Assembly: GCA_015062635.1 (NCBI GenBank)
Contig: SUUF01000043.1
Span: 1 to 6,522, forward strand
Origin: Coriobacteriaceae bacterium
GTDB taxonomy: Bacteria > Actinomycetota > Coriobacteriia > Coriobacteriales > Eggerthellaceae
Reading direction: 5' to 3'
Length of the DNA stretch: 6,522 nt
Under the pieces are notes generated by a model. It made no database searches and was not told where the DNA came from. It saw only the letters and a list, made by a program, of their open reading frames with translations. Position numbers and translations under genes: made by a program. Positions 1-5,686 of this stretch are shown one piece after another; the first letter of the stretch is position 1, and each line of letters opens with the position of its first letter.

Positions 1-38
1 AACCGTGGCCCAACTTGCCGTGCCAAGCTTCCAGTGGA

Positions 39-175
39 ATTCGCCAATAATTCGCCATCGTGAACGGTCCATCCCAGCCATAATCGTTCACGATGGCATA
101 TTTTTGGTATCCTAGCTGGGGAAATCGTTCACGATGGCGATTTTTTGGCCTCACGATGGCGAATTTTTGGCGAAT
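39..175. repeat. Cluster of four short repeats with inverted outer copies
   Basis: Four copies of a unit whose core is TTCACGATGGCGAAT, followed by TTTTTGG or TTATTGG, lie within 137 bases. Copy A is on the minus strand (39-66). Copies B (84-107), C (125-148) and D (149-175) are on the plus strand. A and D share a longer version with a second TGGCGAAT at the end and agree at 24 of 25 positions over 151-175, so the cluster has inverted-repeat ends. B and C lack the second TGGCGAAT. The spacers between A and B and between B and C are both 17 nt, while C and D abut. I see no target-site duplication and no transposase. The cluster could be a small non-autonomous element, an array of protein-binding sites or a dispersed intergenic repeat. 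The 75-codon plus-strand frame at 93-320 is mostly a translation of these repeats and has no ribosome-binding site I would accept. Confidence 0.65.
54..97. repeat. 13-bp perfect inverted repeat inside the repeat cluster
   Basis: GCCATCGTGAACG at 54-66 is the exact reverse complement of CGTTCACGATGGC at 85-97, with an 18-nt loop at 67-84. It arises because repeat copies A and B face each other. In RNA it would form a stable stem-loop, but no T-tract follows closely enough for a normal terminator. Each arm also carries a small internal dyad, TCGT-NN-ACGA when read in copies B and C, of the kind found in regulator sites. Confidence 0.55.
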
Positions 176-360
176 CAGGGCGAACGGCTGGCACGGCTGG
201 GGCGCAAGTCCGTTGAACATGCATGCGTCGGTTCTTCGCGAAGCTGAAATGCAAACTGCGGAAGCGCATCTAGCGCAGCGCAACCAATGGAAACGCTCGA
301 GCGGCGCTTCTCGTGAGTAGCGGAGCCAGGTTCCGGGCGGCCTTCCGCCGCCAGCCGGCG
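176..360. other. Gene-free stretch downstream of the CHAD gene
   Basis: I find no credible gene here. It contains a tandem ACGGCTGG (184-191 and 193-200), a 10-nt palindrome CTTCGCGAAG (234-243) and the short dyad GCGC-5 nt-GCGC (264-276). A small GGCGG-CCTT-CCGCC hairpin (336-349) lies just beyond the stop codon of the minus-strand CHAD gene. That hairpin could help end the CHAD transcript, but it lacks a T-run and is a weak candidate. Confidence 0.35.
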
Positions 361-1140
361 TTACCGGGCGGCCTTCAGCTCTTCCATGATGTCTTTGGCC
401 TGTTGGCGGAACGAAGCGCTCAGCTCGGCGCCGGCATCGCCGCATATCTCGGTGATGAGGGCGGCATTCACGCGGGCATCGCACCATTCGCCCAGCTTGT
501 CTTGCACCTTGCGCATCTGGCCGCTCACGTCGGCGGCGCCTTCGGGCAGGCAACAGGCGAGCTCGCGGGCCACATAGCGCAGCGCCTTCGCCTGCTTTCG
601 CAGGTCGTGCACGGCTTCCTGGTCGTCGAAATCGACGGTGGCGAGCGTCTTCTCGCATTCGTCGCGCCGGGCGGTGATGCGGCTGGTCAGCGCATCGGCG
701 TCGATGCCGTTGATCCTCACCGGCTTCTTCCAATGCGCATGCTTCAAGCCGTCTTCGACCAGCGCGTGCAACGATTCCACCTCGGCTGTCCTCAGCTGCA
801 TGAGCAACGATTCACGCGTTTCGAGCTGCTTCGTGCGTACCCGCTCCTGCAGGGCGGGGTAATCGGCGAGCAGCGGCACGAGCACGTCGAGCTCGCGCAT
901 CCGCGAGGTGGGGTCTTGCAGCGTCTTCAATGCGTCCTTCAGCAACAGGTTCTGCTGCTTTTGCTGGTATGGCTTCAGGAACTTCACGAGCGAGCGGGCC
1001 ACGCGCACCGAGATGCGGTACTGGTGCAGGTGCTCGTCGTCATCGGGCCACTTCAACAGGTCCTTCTTGCGAATCTTGATCGTGGTTGCCGCCTCGAACA
1101 GCGCCTCGTCAACGAGCATAAGCGTCCTGATATCCGCCAT
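361..1140 (-). CDS. CHAD domain-containing protein
   Basis: This 259-residue soluble protein consists almost entirely of a CHAD domain, an all-helical fold with conserved histidines and basic residues. Its two half-repeats are visible: LHQYRISVRVARSLVKFLKP (38-57, with H39, R42 and R46) and VHDLRKQAKALRYVAREL (177-194, with H178, R181, K182, K185 and R188). A third typical segment, VQDKLGEWCDARVNAAL (212-228), closes the domain. There is no CYTH domain, signal peptide or membrane segment. CHAD proteins in other bacteria bind polyphosphate granules, so polyphosphate binding through the basic helices is the best guess and is an inference. The start is supported by a strong GGAAGGAG (minus strand, 1146-1153) five bases before ATG. 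The gene stands alone, divergent from hypA. A 13-nt direct repeat, CCGGGCGGCCTTC, lies across its last codons (364-376) and again just downstream (333-345). Confidence 0.88.
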   Translation of the reverse strand: MADIRTLMLVDEALFEAATTIKIRKKDLLKWPDDDEHLHQYRISVRVARSLVKFLKPYQQKQQNLLLKDALKTLQDPTSRMRELDVLVPLLADYPALQERVRTKQLETRESLLMQLRTAEVESLHALVEDGLKHAHWKKPVRINGIDADALTSRITARRDECEKTLATVDFDDQEAVHDLRKQAKALRYVARELACCLPEGAADVSGQMRKVQDKLGEWCDARVNAALITEICGDAGAELSASFRQQAKDIMEELKAAR

Positions 1141-1172
1141 CTGGGCTCCTTCCGTCGTATTGCCTAGAGTCT

Positions 1173-1201
1173 ATCATGCGCATAGGGCCCGCATGCGGCA
1201 A
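1173..1201 (-). promoter_or_regulatory. Candidate promoter of the CHAD gene
   Basis: On the minus strand TTGCCG (1196-1201) is followed 17 bases later by CATGAT (1173-1178), a moderate match to sigma-70-type -35 and -10 boxes. The -10 lies about 32 bases upstream of the CHAD start codon. The spacer lies within an inverted repeat, CATGCG (1175-1180) and CGCATG (1190-1195), which could be an operator. Other promoter positions are possible in the 236-base divergent region, and I found no good promoter for hypA in it. Confidence 0.28.
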
Positions 1202-1365
1202 ACGTGTTCGGGCGACATGCCGCGGATGGCGATTCACCTGGTGGGGCGGTGTGGATTGGAATCGTCCGTGGTGACAAATCGCCTGAAATGTGTATTGCTC
1301 GGGCCACGCCGTTTGGAATTCCCGTATCATCATGTTTGGAGACAGACCAGGCGGAATGAAGGCTC

Positions 1366-1371
1366 GGTGAT
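1366..1371 (+). promoter_or_regulatory. Ribosome-binding site that fixes the hypA GTG start
   Basis: GGTGAT matches the downstream part of the Shine-Dalgarno consensus and sits five bases before the GTG at 1377. The start is also required by biology: only this codon gives the Met-His-Glu N-terminus of the HypA family, in which Met1 and His2 bind nickel. Confidence 0.65.
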
Positions 1372-1376
1372 ATATC

Positions 1377-1727
1377 GTGCACGAGCTTGCCGTGACGAGA
1401 AACATCGTTGACGTGGTGGTGCGCAACGCCCAGGCGCAAGGTGCCACCCGTGTCGTTCGCGTGCGCCTTATCGTGGGCAAGATGCGCAACTTCGAGCGCA
1501 ATTGGGTGCAGAACTACTTCGACCGGTTCGCGAAGGGCACCGTCGCCGAAGGCGCCCAGCTCGAAATCGATTACGTCCCCATCGTGTTCTATTGCAACGC
1601 ATGCGGCGCGACGTTCCAAATTCAAATGGGAACGGGGCAGCGCATGCACTGCACCGAATGCGGCAGCGACGACTACAACATGATCACCGGCGGCGAGCTG
1701 CTTATCAAGGAAATGGAAATCGCCTGA
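1377..1727 (+). CDS. hypA: HypA-type nickel metallochaperone
   Basis: This 116-residue protein is the usual length for HypA, which helps insert nickel into [NiFe] hydrogenases and in some bacteria urease. The N-terminus reads MHELA, with the family's nickel-binding Met1, His2 and Glu3. The C-terminal half has the structural zinc site, with two CxxC pairs at C73/C76 (CNAC) and C92/C95 (CTEC). The segment KGTVAEGAQLEIDYVPIVF (53-71) before the zinc loop is typical. Residues 35-48 (KMRNFERNWVQNYF) replace the better known Ser-Gly-Val-x-Pro-Glu stretch of classical HypA, suggesting a divergent subfamily. It starts with GTG. The downstream gene on the same strand begins 54 nt later and is probably co-transcribed. 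No hydrogenase subunit and no HypB, HypC, HypD, HypE or HypF is in the window, so its client enzyme is unknown and could be encoded elsewhere. The family assignment is firm; the role in hydrogenase assembly is by analogy. Confidence 0.9.
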   Translation: MHELAVTRNIVDVVVRNAQAQGATRVVRVRLIVGKMRNFERNWVQNYFDRFAKGTVAEGAQLEIDYVPIVFYCNACGATFQIQMGTGQRMHCTECGSDDYNMITGGELLIKEMEIA

Positions 1728-1781
1728 GCGGCCGGCTCGGGGTGAAAGGGAAGGTAAACGCCAGACGGAAGGAGACCCGCT

Positions 1782-3053
1782 ATGGCAGACGTCAAACCCG
1801 GCATCGATTACGATAAGTTGAAGAGCCTCGGCGTGCCCGACGAGGTGATCGCCACGCTCGACCCGGCGGATGGCGGCAACATCACGCCCGATGGCAAGGT
1901 GCTCTTCCTCGATGAAGACCGCATGAAGCGTCGCGAAGGCCATCGCATTCCGTATAAGAACCATCCCAACGGCCTGGGAATCAAGAACTACATCGTGACG
2001 AAGCTCTTGGCCACCACTCCGCTCACCTGGGAGCAGACGCTGCGCAACTTCATGCTCATCGTGGCGGGCGCGAATCTCACCGGCAAGGACACGCTGGCGG
2101 CCAAGGCCTACAAGACCGTCATGAATTTCGAGCCCGACAATTCCACGCACACGCATGGCAACGTCATGCCGCTCGACGTGAGCGTGGAGGACGAGGCGCG
2201 GCAGGCCGTGTTGCCCATCGACCTCATCATGGAGGCCATCGACCGCGCCGAATACATCGGCCAGATGGACAAGTGCATTTGCCGCAGCGCCCATAAATGC
2301 GAGCATTTCGACAATCACATCGGCTGCCTGTTCTTCAACATGGCGGGCGTGACGGCCGTGAAGAACGGCCTTGCGCGTCCGGTGACGAAGGAAGAGGCGA
2401 AGGCGCACGTGTACGAGGCGCGCGACGCCGGCTTGGTGGGCCACTGCCTGTATGTCGAGGTCGAGCAGCTCATCTGGGGTTTCCGCAACGACAAGATGGA
2501 CGAGTTCTTCGAGGTGTGCTTCTGCTGCCCATGCTGCTGCGTGGCAATGGACGTGTGCCGTAACGCGAATCGCACCATCAAGAACCGCTTCAGCGGCTCC
2601 GGCTTCACGATGGTCGCGAATCACGAGAAGTGCATCGGTTGCGGGAAATGCGTCGACAAGTGCCCGCAGGAAATCATCAGCGTGCGCCCCGACGGCAAGA
2701 TCAGCATCGACCAAGAGCACTGCATCGGATGCGCGTGCTGCAAGAGCGTGTGCGAAAACGATGCGCTCGAGCTGAAGCAGACGATGCCGATGCGCGAGAG
2801 CGTGCACGAGTATTTCCTGAAGGAAGGCAACATCGACCTGAACATGGAGCATTGCACGATGGAGCCGCCGGCGCCCGACTACCAGTGGGAAGCTCCCGGC
2901 CCGAAGAAGTGGGGCAAGCTCATCGCCGCCATGCCCGGCGACATCGCGAAGATGGGCCCGCAGGGCTATGCCAAGGAACATCCCGGCGTCATCATCTTGG
3001 GCGCCTTCGGCCTGGCCGCCGCCGGCCACATCCTGTACCACGGCAGGAAGTAG
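1782..3053 (+). CDS. Cys-rich 4Fe-4S ferredoxin-type protein with a C-terminal membrane segment
   Basis: This 423-residue iron-sulfur protein has no enzyme name I can give. Residues 1-160 lack cysteine. Next comes a Cys-containing block, MDKCICRSAHKCEHF (162-176) with C165, C167 and C173, plus C182. A very dense cluster, CFCCPCCC (246-253), follows, with C259 after it. Two ferredoxin motifs then follow in canonical spacing: C284-C287-C290-C294-Pro and C314-C317-C320-C324 (with an extra C319). These should bind two [4Fe-4S] clusters. A hydrophobic stretch, PGVIILGAFGLAAAGHI (401-417), lies six residues from the end and looks like a single C-terminal membrane anchor. No signal peptide is visible, so the clusters would be cytoplasmic. 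ATG is preceded by AAGGAG (1769-1774) at seven-base spacing. The upstream CxCR and CxCCxCCC blocks resemble a family of anaerobe ferredoxins with an extra Cys-rich domain; that comparison is from memory. Likely role: electron transfer at the membrane face, partner unknown. Confidence 0.82.
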   Translation: MADVKPGIDYDKLKSLGVPDEVIATLDPADGGNITPDGKVLFLDEDRMKRREGHRIPYKNHPNGLGIKNYIVTKLLATTPLTWEQTLRNFMLIVAGANLTGKDTLAAKAYKTVMNFEPDNSTHTHGNVMPLDVSVEDEARQAVLPIDLIMEAIDRAEYIGQMDKCICRSAHKCEHFDNHIGCLFFNMAGVTAVKNGLARPVTKEEAKAHVYEARDAGLVGHCLYVEVEQLIWGFRNDKMDEFFEVCFCCPCCCVAMDVCRNANRTIKNRFSGSGFTMVANHEKCIGCGKCVDKCPQEIISVRPDGKISIDQEHCIGCACCKSVCENDALELKQTMPMRESVHEYFLKEGNIDLNMEHCTMEPPAPDYQWEAPGPKKWGKLIAAMPGDIAKMGPQGYAKEHPGVIILGAFGLAAAGHILYHGRK

Positions 3054-3078
3054 CGGCGTAGCGCAGACGGCTATCATG

Positions 3079-3111
3079 GCGCGCCCCCGGCACCTGATGC
3101 CGGGGGCGCGC
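3079..3111. terminator. Strong stem-loop terminator between convergent genes
   Basis: GCGCGCCCCCGGCA (3079-3092) pairs perfectly with its reverse complement at 3098-3111, giving a 14-bp stem with a five-base loop, CCTGA. On the plus strand the stem is followed by the pyrimidine-rich TTCTGCTTCC. It therefore fits as the terminator of the hypA-ferredoxin transcript, starting 25 bases after the stop codon. On the minus strand no T-run follows, but the stem lies 55 bases past the oxidoreductase stop and may also serve that transcript. Confidence 0.82.
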
Positions 3112-3165
3112 TTCTGCTTCCATCAGGGAGGTTCGGGCTATCGGCCTTCCGGGTTTCCCGCGCCA

Positions 3166-4263
3166 TCACGTGCGGGCGCGCGGCACCACCATCTCCATGT
3201 CGCTTCGCGGATAGCTGCAGCAGGGATGGATATGGCTGTTGCGCTCGCGGATATGCCGTTCGCCATGTTCATCGGTCGCCAACACGAAGATGCCCGAAAC
3301 GAGCATCGACTCGCAGAACCCGCAGATGCCGCAGCGGCAATACGCGGCTGGCTGCAACCCCGCCTTCTCGATGGCGGTCAGGATGGTCTCGTCCTCGCGT
3401 GCGGGCACCGTGAAGGTTTCGCCGCCCATGCGCACGGTAACCCGATGCTCGAAGCTGCTGGTTCCCACGTGGTCGAATTCCGCATCGCCGCTAAACCAGA
3501 AGCGCAGGCGGTTGCGGGCGAGGTTCCAGGGCGAAAGCTCCTTGCGCAACGCCGCCACCATCGGGCCGGGGGCGCAGATGAGGAACGTCGCCCGTGCGGG
3601 ATCGGCGTGCCGTTCGATGAGCGCGCGGGTGATGGGTCCGCGCTCGCAGCCCTCCGCATCATCGCCGACCCCGGCAATGACCGGCACGACCTTCACCTTG
3701 CCGTCCGAGAGGCTTTCGATGCGCGGCCATTCTTGCGGGAACAGCAATCCCGACGATTCGCTTGCGGCGTAGAACAACGTGAGGCGGAAGTTCGCATCGC
3801 CGTCGGCGATGGCCCGGGCAAACGAGAGGAACGGCGCGATTCCGGCGCCTCCGGCAAGGGCGACGACTTCGCCGCCCGCTTCCAGCTGGCGAAACGCATC
3901 ATTGCCCGCGGGCGTTCCCATCGTCACCCTGCTGCCCACGTGCCAGGTGTCGAGTATGCACGACGAGGCGAATCCGCCTGCTGCCCGCCTGACGACTATC
4001 TGGTAGATGCCCTTTCGGGCATCGCGGGGTGCCGATGCGATGGCATACGATTGCGCGATCTGGCGCCCATCGTGTTCCACGAACACGGGCACGAAGCTTC
4101 CCGGTTCAAACGGCGCGAGCGCGTGCCCGTCGGGAGACGCGAGGGCAAAGCACATCGTGTCGGGGCCGATATCCTCCGCCACGGCCACGATTGCCTGCTG
4201 GCGTGCGCCATGCGCCGGCTTGGCCGGCTTGTCCGCGGCCGCGATGCTCATCCGAGTCGCCAT
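3166..4263 (-). CDS. FAD/NAD(P)-binding reductase with C-terminal 2Fe-2S ferredoxin domain
   Basis: This 365-residue protein belongs to the ferredoxin-NADP reductase-like superfamily and passes electrons between NAD(P)H, FAD and a 2Fe-2S centre. The FAD-binding barrel runs about 20-125 and contains QSYAIASAP (71-79) where the family usually has Arg-x-Tyr-Ser. The NAD(P) domain follows with VVALAGGAGIAPFLSF (133-148) and FLICAPGPMVAALRKEL (227-243). A plant-type ferredoxin domain occupies about 272-362, with ligands C309, C314 and C317 and the distal C348 (HPCCSYP). C311 and C349 are extra cysteines beside the ligands. There is no signal peptide. The start has AAGGGG (minus strand, 4269-4274) five bases upstream; Met5 is a less well placed alternative. 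The physiological acceptor is unknown. The domain order matches small electron-transfer reductases that serve oxygenases, demethylases or a separate protein partner; in an anaerobe an oxygenase partner is unlikely. It is divergent from the Mbeg1-like gene. Confidence 0.85.
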   Translation of the reverse strand: MATRMSIAAADKPAKPAHGARQQAIVAVAEDIGPDTMCFALASPDGHALAPFEPGSFVPVFVEHDGRQIAQSYAIASAPRDARKGIYQIVVRRAAGGFASSCILDTWHVGSRVTMGTPAGNDAFRQLEAGGEVVALAGGAGIAPFLSFARAIADGDANFRLTLFYAASESSGLLFPQEWPRIESLSDGKVKVVPVIAGVGDDAEGCERGPITRALIERHADPARATFLICAPGPMVAALRKELSPWNLARNRLRFWFSGDAEFDHVGTSSFEHRVTVRMGGETFTVPAREDETILTAIEKAGLQPAAYCRCGICGFCESMLVSGIFVLATDEHGERHIRERNSHIHPCCSYPRSDMEMVVPRART

Positions 4264-4303
4264 GATCCCCCCTTCGCATCCATTTCCGTCGCGTATCTAT
4301 AGT

Positions 4304-4320
4304 ATCGGCAATCACGCCGA
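4304..4320. promoter_or_regulatory. Candidate TetR operator, copy 1
   Basis: ATCGGCAATCACGCCGA is a dyad (TCGGC/GCCGA with six bases between). It matches copy 2 at 5585-5602 at 16 of 17 positions once a single inserted A in copy 2 is allowed. It abuts the -10-like TACTAT of the minus-strand reductase, a position suited to repression. Binding by the nearby TetR protein is inferred from the shared motif, not shown. Confidence 0.35.
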
Positions 4321-4407
4321 ATGCATCCCAGAACGGTTGCAACTGCCTTGATGGTTCCCTTGGAAATCCGGTTTGGTTTACCATGGGTTCCAACGACCGC
4401 GTCGAGT

Positions 4408-4412
4408 GGGGG
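4408..4412 (+). promoter_or_regulatory. G-rich ribosome-binding site deciding the Mbeg1-like start
   Basis: GGGGG ends three bases before the ATG at 4416. The earlier in-frame ATG at 4383 has only TTTGGTTTACC before it, with no Shine-Dalgarno sequence. The later start also gives the N-terminus expected for the family (MADIIEYAQQE). The site itself is weak and closely spaced, so translation may be modest. Confidence 0.45.
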
Positions 4413-4415
4413 AAC

Positions 4416-5546
4416 ATGGCCGATATCATCGAATATGCGCAACAGGAGCTGTTGACGTTTGACGAGACGCCCTTGAACGAGGTTGATAGCCTGGTGTTCA
4501 GCCAGCTGTCTTACTTCTGGTTCGGGGAGGCGTTTCCCGATGCGCGCGGCATCTCGGGCCGCGCCCTTCACGACGCGTTCCACCTGGAAGCGTTCGACCC
4601 GCTGTTCGTGGGAAAGCGCGCGCAGGATCAAAACCAGGCGCTTCTGGCGGCAATCGCGGCGTCGCCGCGCTATCGCGACGTGCGCGTTTGCTCGTATGTG
4701 GCCGAATTCGACCGCCAGAGCGAGACGCAGTTCTCGGCGGCGGCCTTCATCCTTCCCGGCGATGCGGGCTCGTATATCGCGTTTCGCGGCACCGATTCCA
4801 CGCTGGTGGGGTGGAAAGAGGATTTCAACCTGGCGTATCGGTATCCGGTGCGCGGGCAGGTCTTGGCGTGCTCGCATGTGAACCGTATCGCCGATGCCGT
4901 TTCCGGGCCGCTGTACCTGGGTGGCCATTCCAAAGGCGGGAACCTGGCGGTATATGCGGCCACCCAATGCAGTGCCGCGGTGCAGGACCGTATCGTGGCG
5001 GTGTACGACCACGATGCACCCGGATTCGCATCCGAATTCTTCGACCAGCCGTCGTTCGCCCGCATCCGCCCCCGCATCCGCAAGACGGTTCCCGAAGACG
5101 CGCTCGTCGGCATGCTCATGGAAACGCCCGTGGAATACCGCGTGGTGCGCAGCGACGCGGTTGCGATGCTCCAACACGACCCGTTCACCTGGGAGGTCGA
5201 TATCCCAGCGCGCGAATTCGCGCTTGCCGATGGCGTGTCCCGGATGGCGGGCAGGGGAGATGCGGTCATAAGCAAGTGGATTGAGCCGCTCGATGCCGAG
5301 CAGCGCGGCGCATTCATCGACACGCTGTTCCGGGCGCTTACCGCGACCGGGGCCCATACGACGGGCGATTTGCTGAAGATCGGCCGCCCCGAACTCGCCG
5401 CGTTAATGGCGTCGCTCGTGGATACCGATCCCGAGACGCGCCGCATCATTTTGGAGGTCTTGGGCCGCTTGGCGCGCCTGTTCTTCACGCCGCAGGCCAC
5501 CTGGGAGTTGCTCGATTCCCGCGGCGGGGAAGACGCGGCCCTGTGA
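4416..5546 (+). CDS. Mbeg1-like (DUF2974) alpha/beta-hydrolase-fold protein
   Basis: The protein has 376 residues from the ATG at 4416; the ATG at 4383 would add 11 residues not expected in the family. It is a lipase-like alpha/beta-hydrolase-fold protein of the Mbeg1-like group. The N-terminus TPLNEVDSLVFSQLSYFWF (18-36) is characteristic. The core has FRGTDSTLVGWKEDFNLAY (123-141), then the nucleophile elbow GGHSKGGNLAVYAA (169-182) with Ser172 in GxSxGG. Asp198 or Asp200 in YDHDAPGF (197-204) is a candidate acid residue, and QHDPFTWEV (253-261, His254) is a conserved late motif. From memory most relatives read Asn-Asp-Gly-Pro-Gly-Phe where this one has HDAPGF. No signal peptide or membrane segment is visible. 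The substrate is unknown; hydrolysis of an ester or lipid is a fold-level guess. It is divergent from the reductase, and the TetR gene begins 140 bases downstream on the same strand. Confidence 0.85.
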   Translation: MADIIEYAQQELLTFDETPLNEVDSLVFSQLSYFWFGEAFPDARGISGRALHDAFHLEAFDPLFVGKRAQDQNQALLAAIAASPRYRDVRVCSYVAEFDRQSETQFSAAAFILPGDAGSYIAFRGTDSTLVGWKEDFNLAYRYPVRGQVLACSHVNRIADAVSGPLYLGGHSKGGNLAVYAATQCSAAVQDRIVAVYDHDAPGFASEFFDQPSFARIRPRIRKTVPEDALVGMLMETPVEYRVVRSDAVAMLQHDPFTWEVDIPAREFALADGVSRMAGRGDAVISKWIEPLDAEQRGAFIDTLFRALTATGAHTTGDLLKIGRPELAALMASLVDTDPETRRIILEVLGRLARLFFTPQATWELLDSRGGEDAAL

Positions 5547-5584
5547 GCTGGTCTTGGTGCGTTTCGGATTCCCGCGCATCCCAT

Positions 5585-5602
5585 ATCGGACAATCGCGCC
5601 GA
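5585..5602. promoter_or_regulatory. Candidate TetR operator, copy 2
   Basis: ATCGGACAATCGCGCCGA lies 85 bases before the TetR start codon. It contains the dyad ATCGG/CCGAT (5585-5589 and 5599-5603) and an overlapping palindrome, AATCG-CGC-CGATT (5592-5604). It is the partner of the motif at 4304-4320. Its place upstream of a TetR-family gene fits self-repression, which is common in that family. The rest of the 140-base gap (5547-5686) shows no clear terminator or promoter boxes. Confidence 0.38.
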
Positions 5603-5686
5603 TTTGTTCCGTGTTTGGAGTTTGTCCCTCCTTACGACGGCGAAATGCGGCACCATGGTATGTGGCTCGAAAAGCGAAGGTGAGGA

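Larger units (their letters stand above)
4264..4415. promoter_or_regulatory. Divergent promoter region with candidate operator
   Basis: These 152 bases must serve both the minus-strand reductase and the plus-strand Mbeg1-like gene. For the reductase, TACTAT (minus strand, 4299-4304) is a plausible -10, but I see no good -35. Touching it is the dyad TCGGC-AATCAC-GCCGA (4305-4320), which recurs in nearly the same form before the TetR gene. An 8-nt palindrome, GTTGCAAC, lies at 4336-4343. No convincing promoter for the plus-strand gene could be picked out. Confidence 0.4.

Noticed and set aside
39..175. CRISPR array
   Set aside because: The repeats are few, the first is inverted, two copies abut, and the gaps are only 17 nt. 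No cas gene is present.
93..320. 75-residue plus-strand open frame
   Set aside because: It mostly translates the repeat cluster, begins inside a repeat copy, lacks a ribosome-binding site and is rich in Trp and Arg with no known domain.
176..320. Possible tRNA or other small structured RNA
   Set aside because: Several short dyads are present, but no cloverleaf, anticodon arm or conserved T-loop sequence could be laid out.
313..1167. 284-residue plus-strand frame opposite the CHAD gene
   Set aside because: It is the mirror of a gene with clear CHAD motifs and a strong ribosome-binding site. Its His/Leu/Val-rich composition is typical of antisense shadows in GC-rich DNA.
1164..3077. 637-residue minus-strand frame across hypA and the ferredoxin gene
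   Set aside because: It spans two well-supported genes, is rich in His, Ala and Val with no domain, and arises from third-position GC bias of the true genes. Length alone is not evidence here.
4383..4415. Earlier ATG for the Mbeg1-like gene
   Set aside because: It has no Shine-Dalgarno sequence and would add 11 residues before the family-like N-terminus that begins at 4416.
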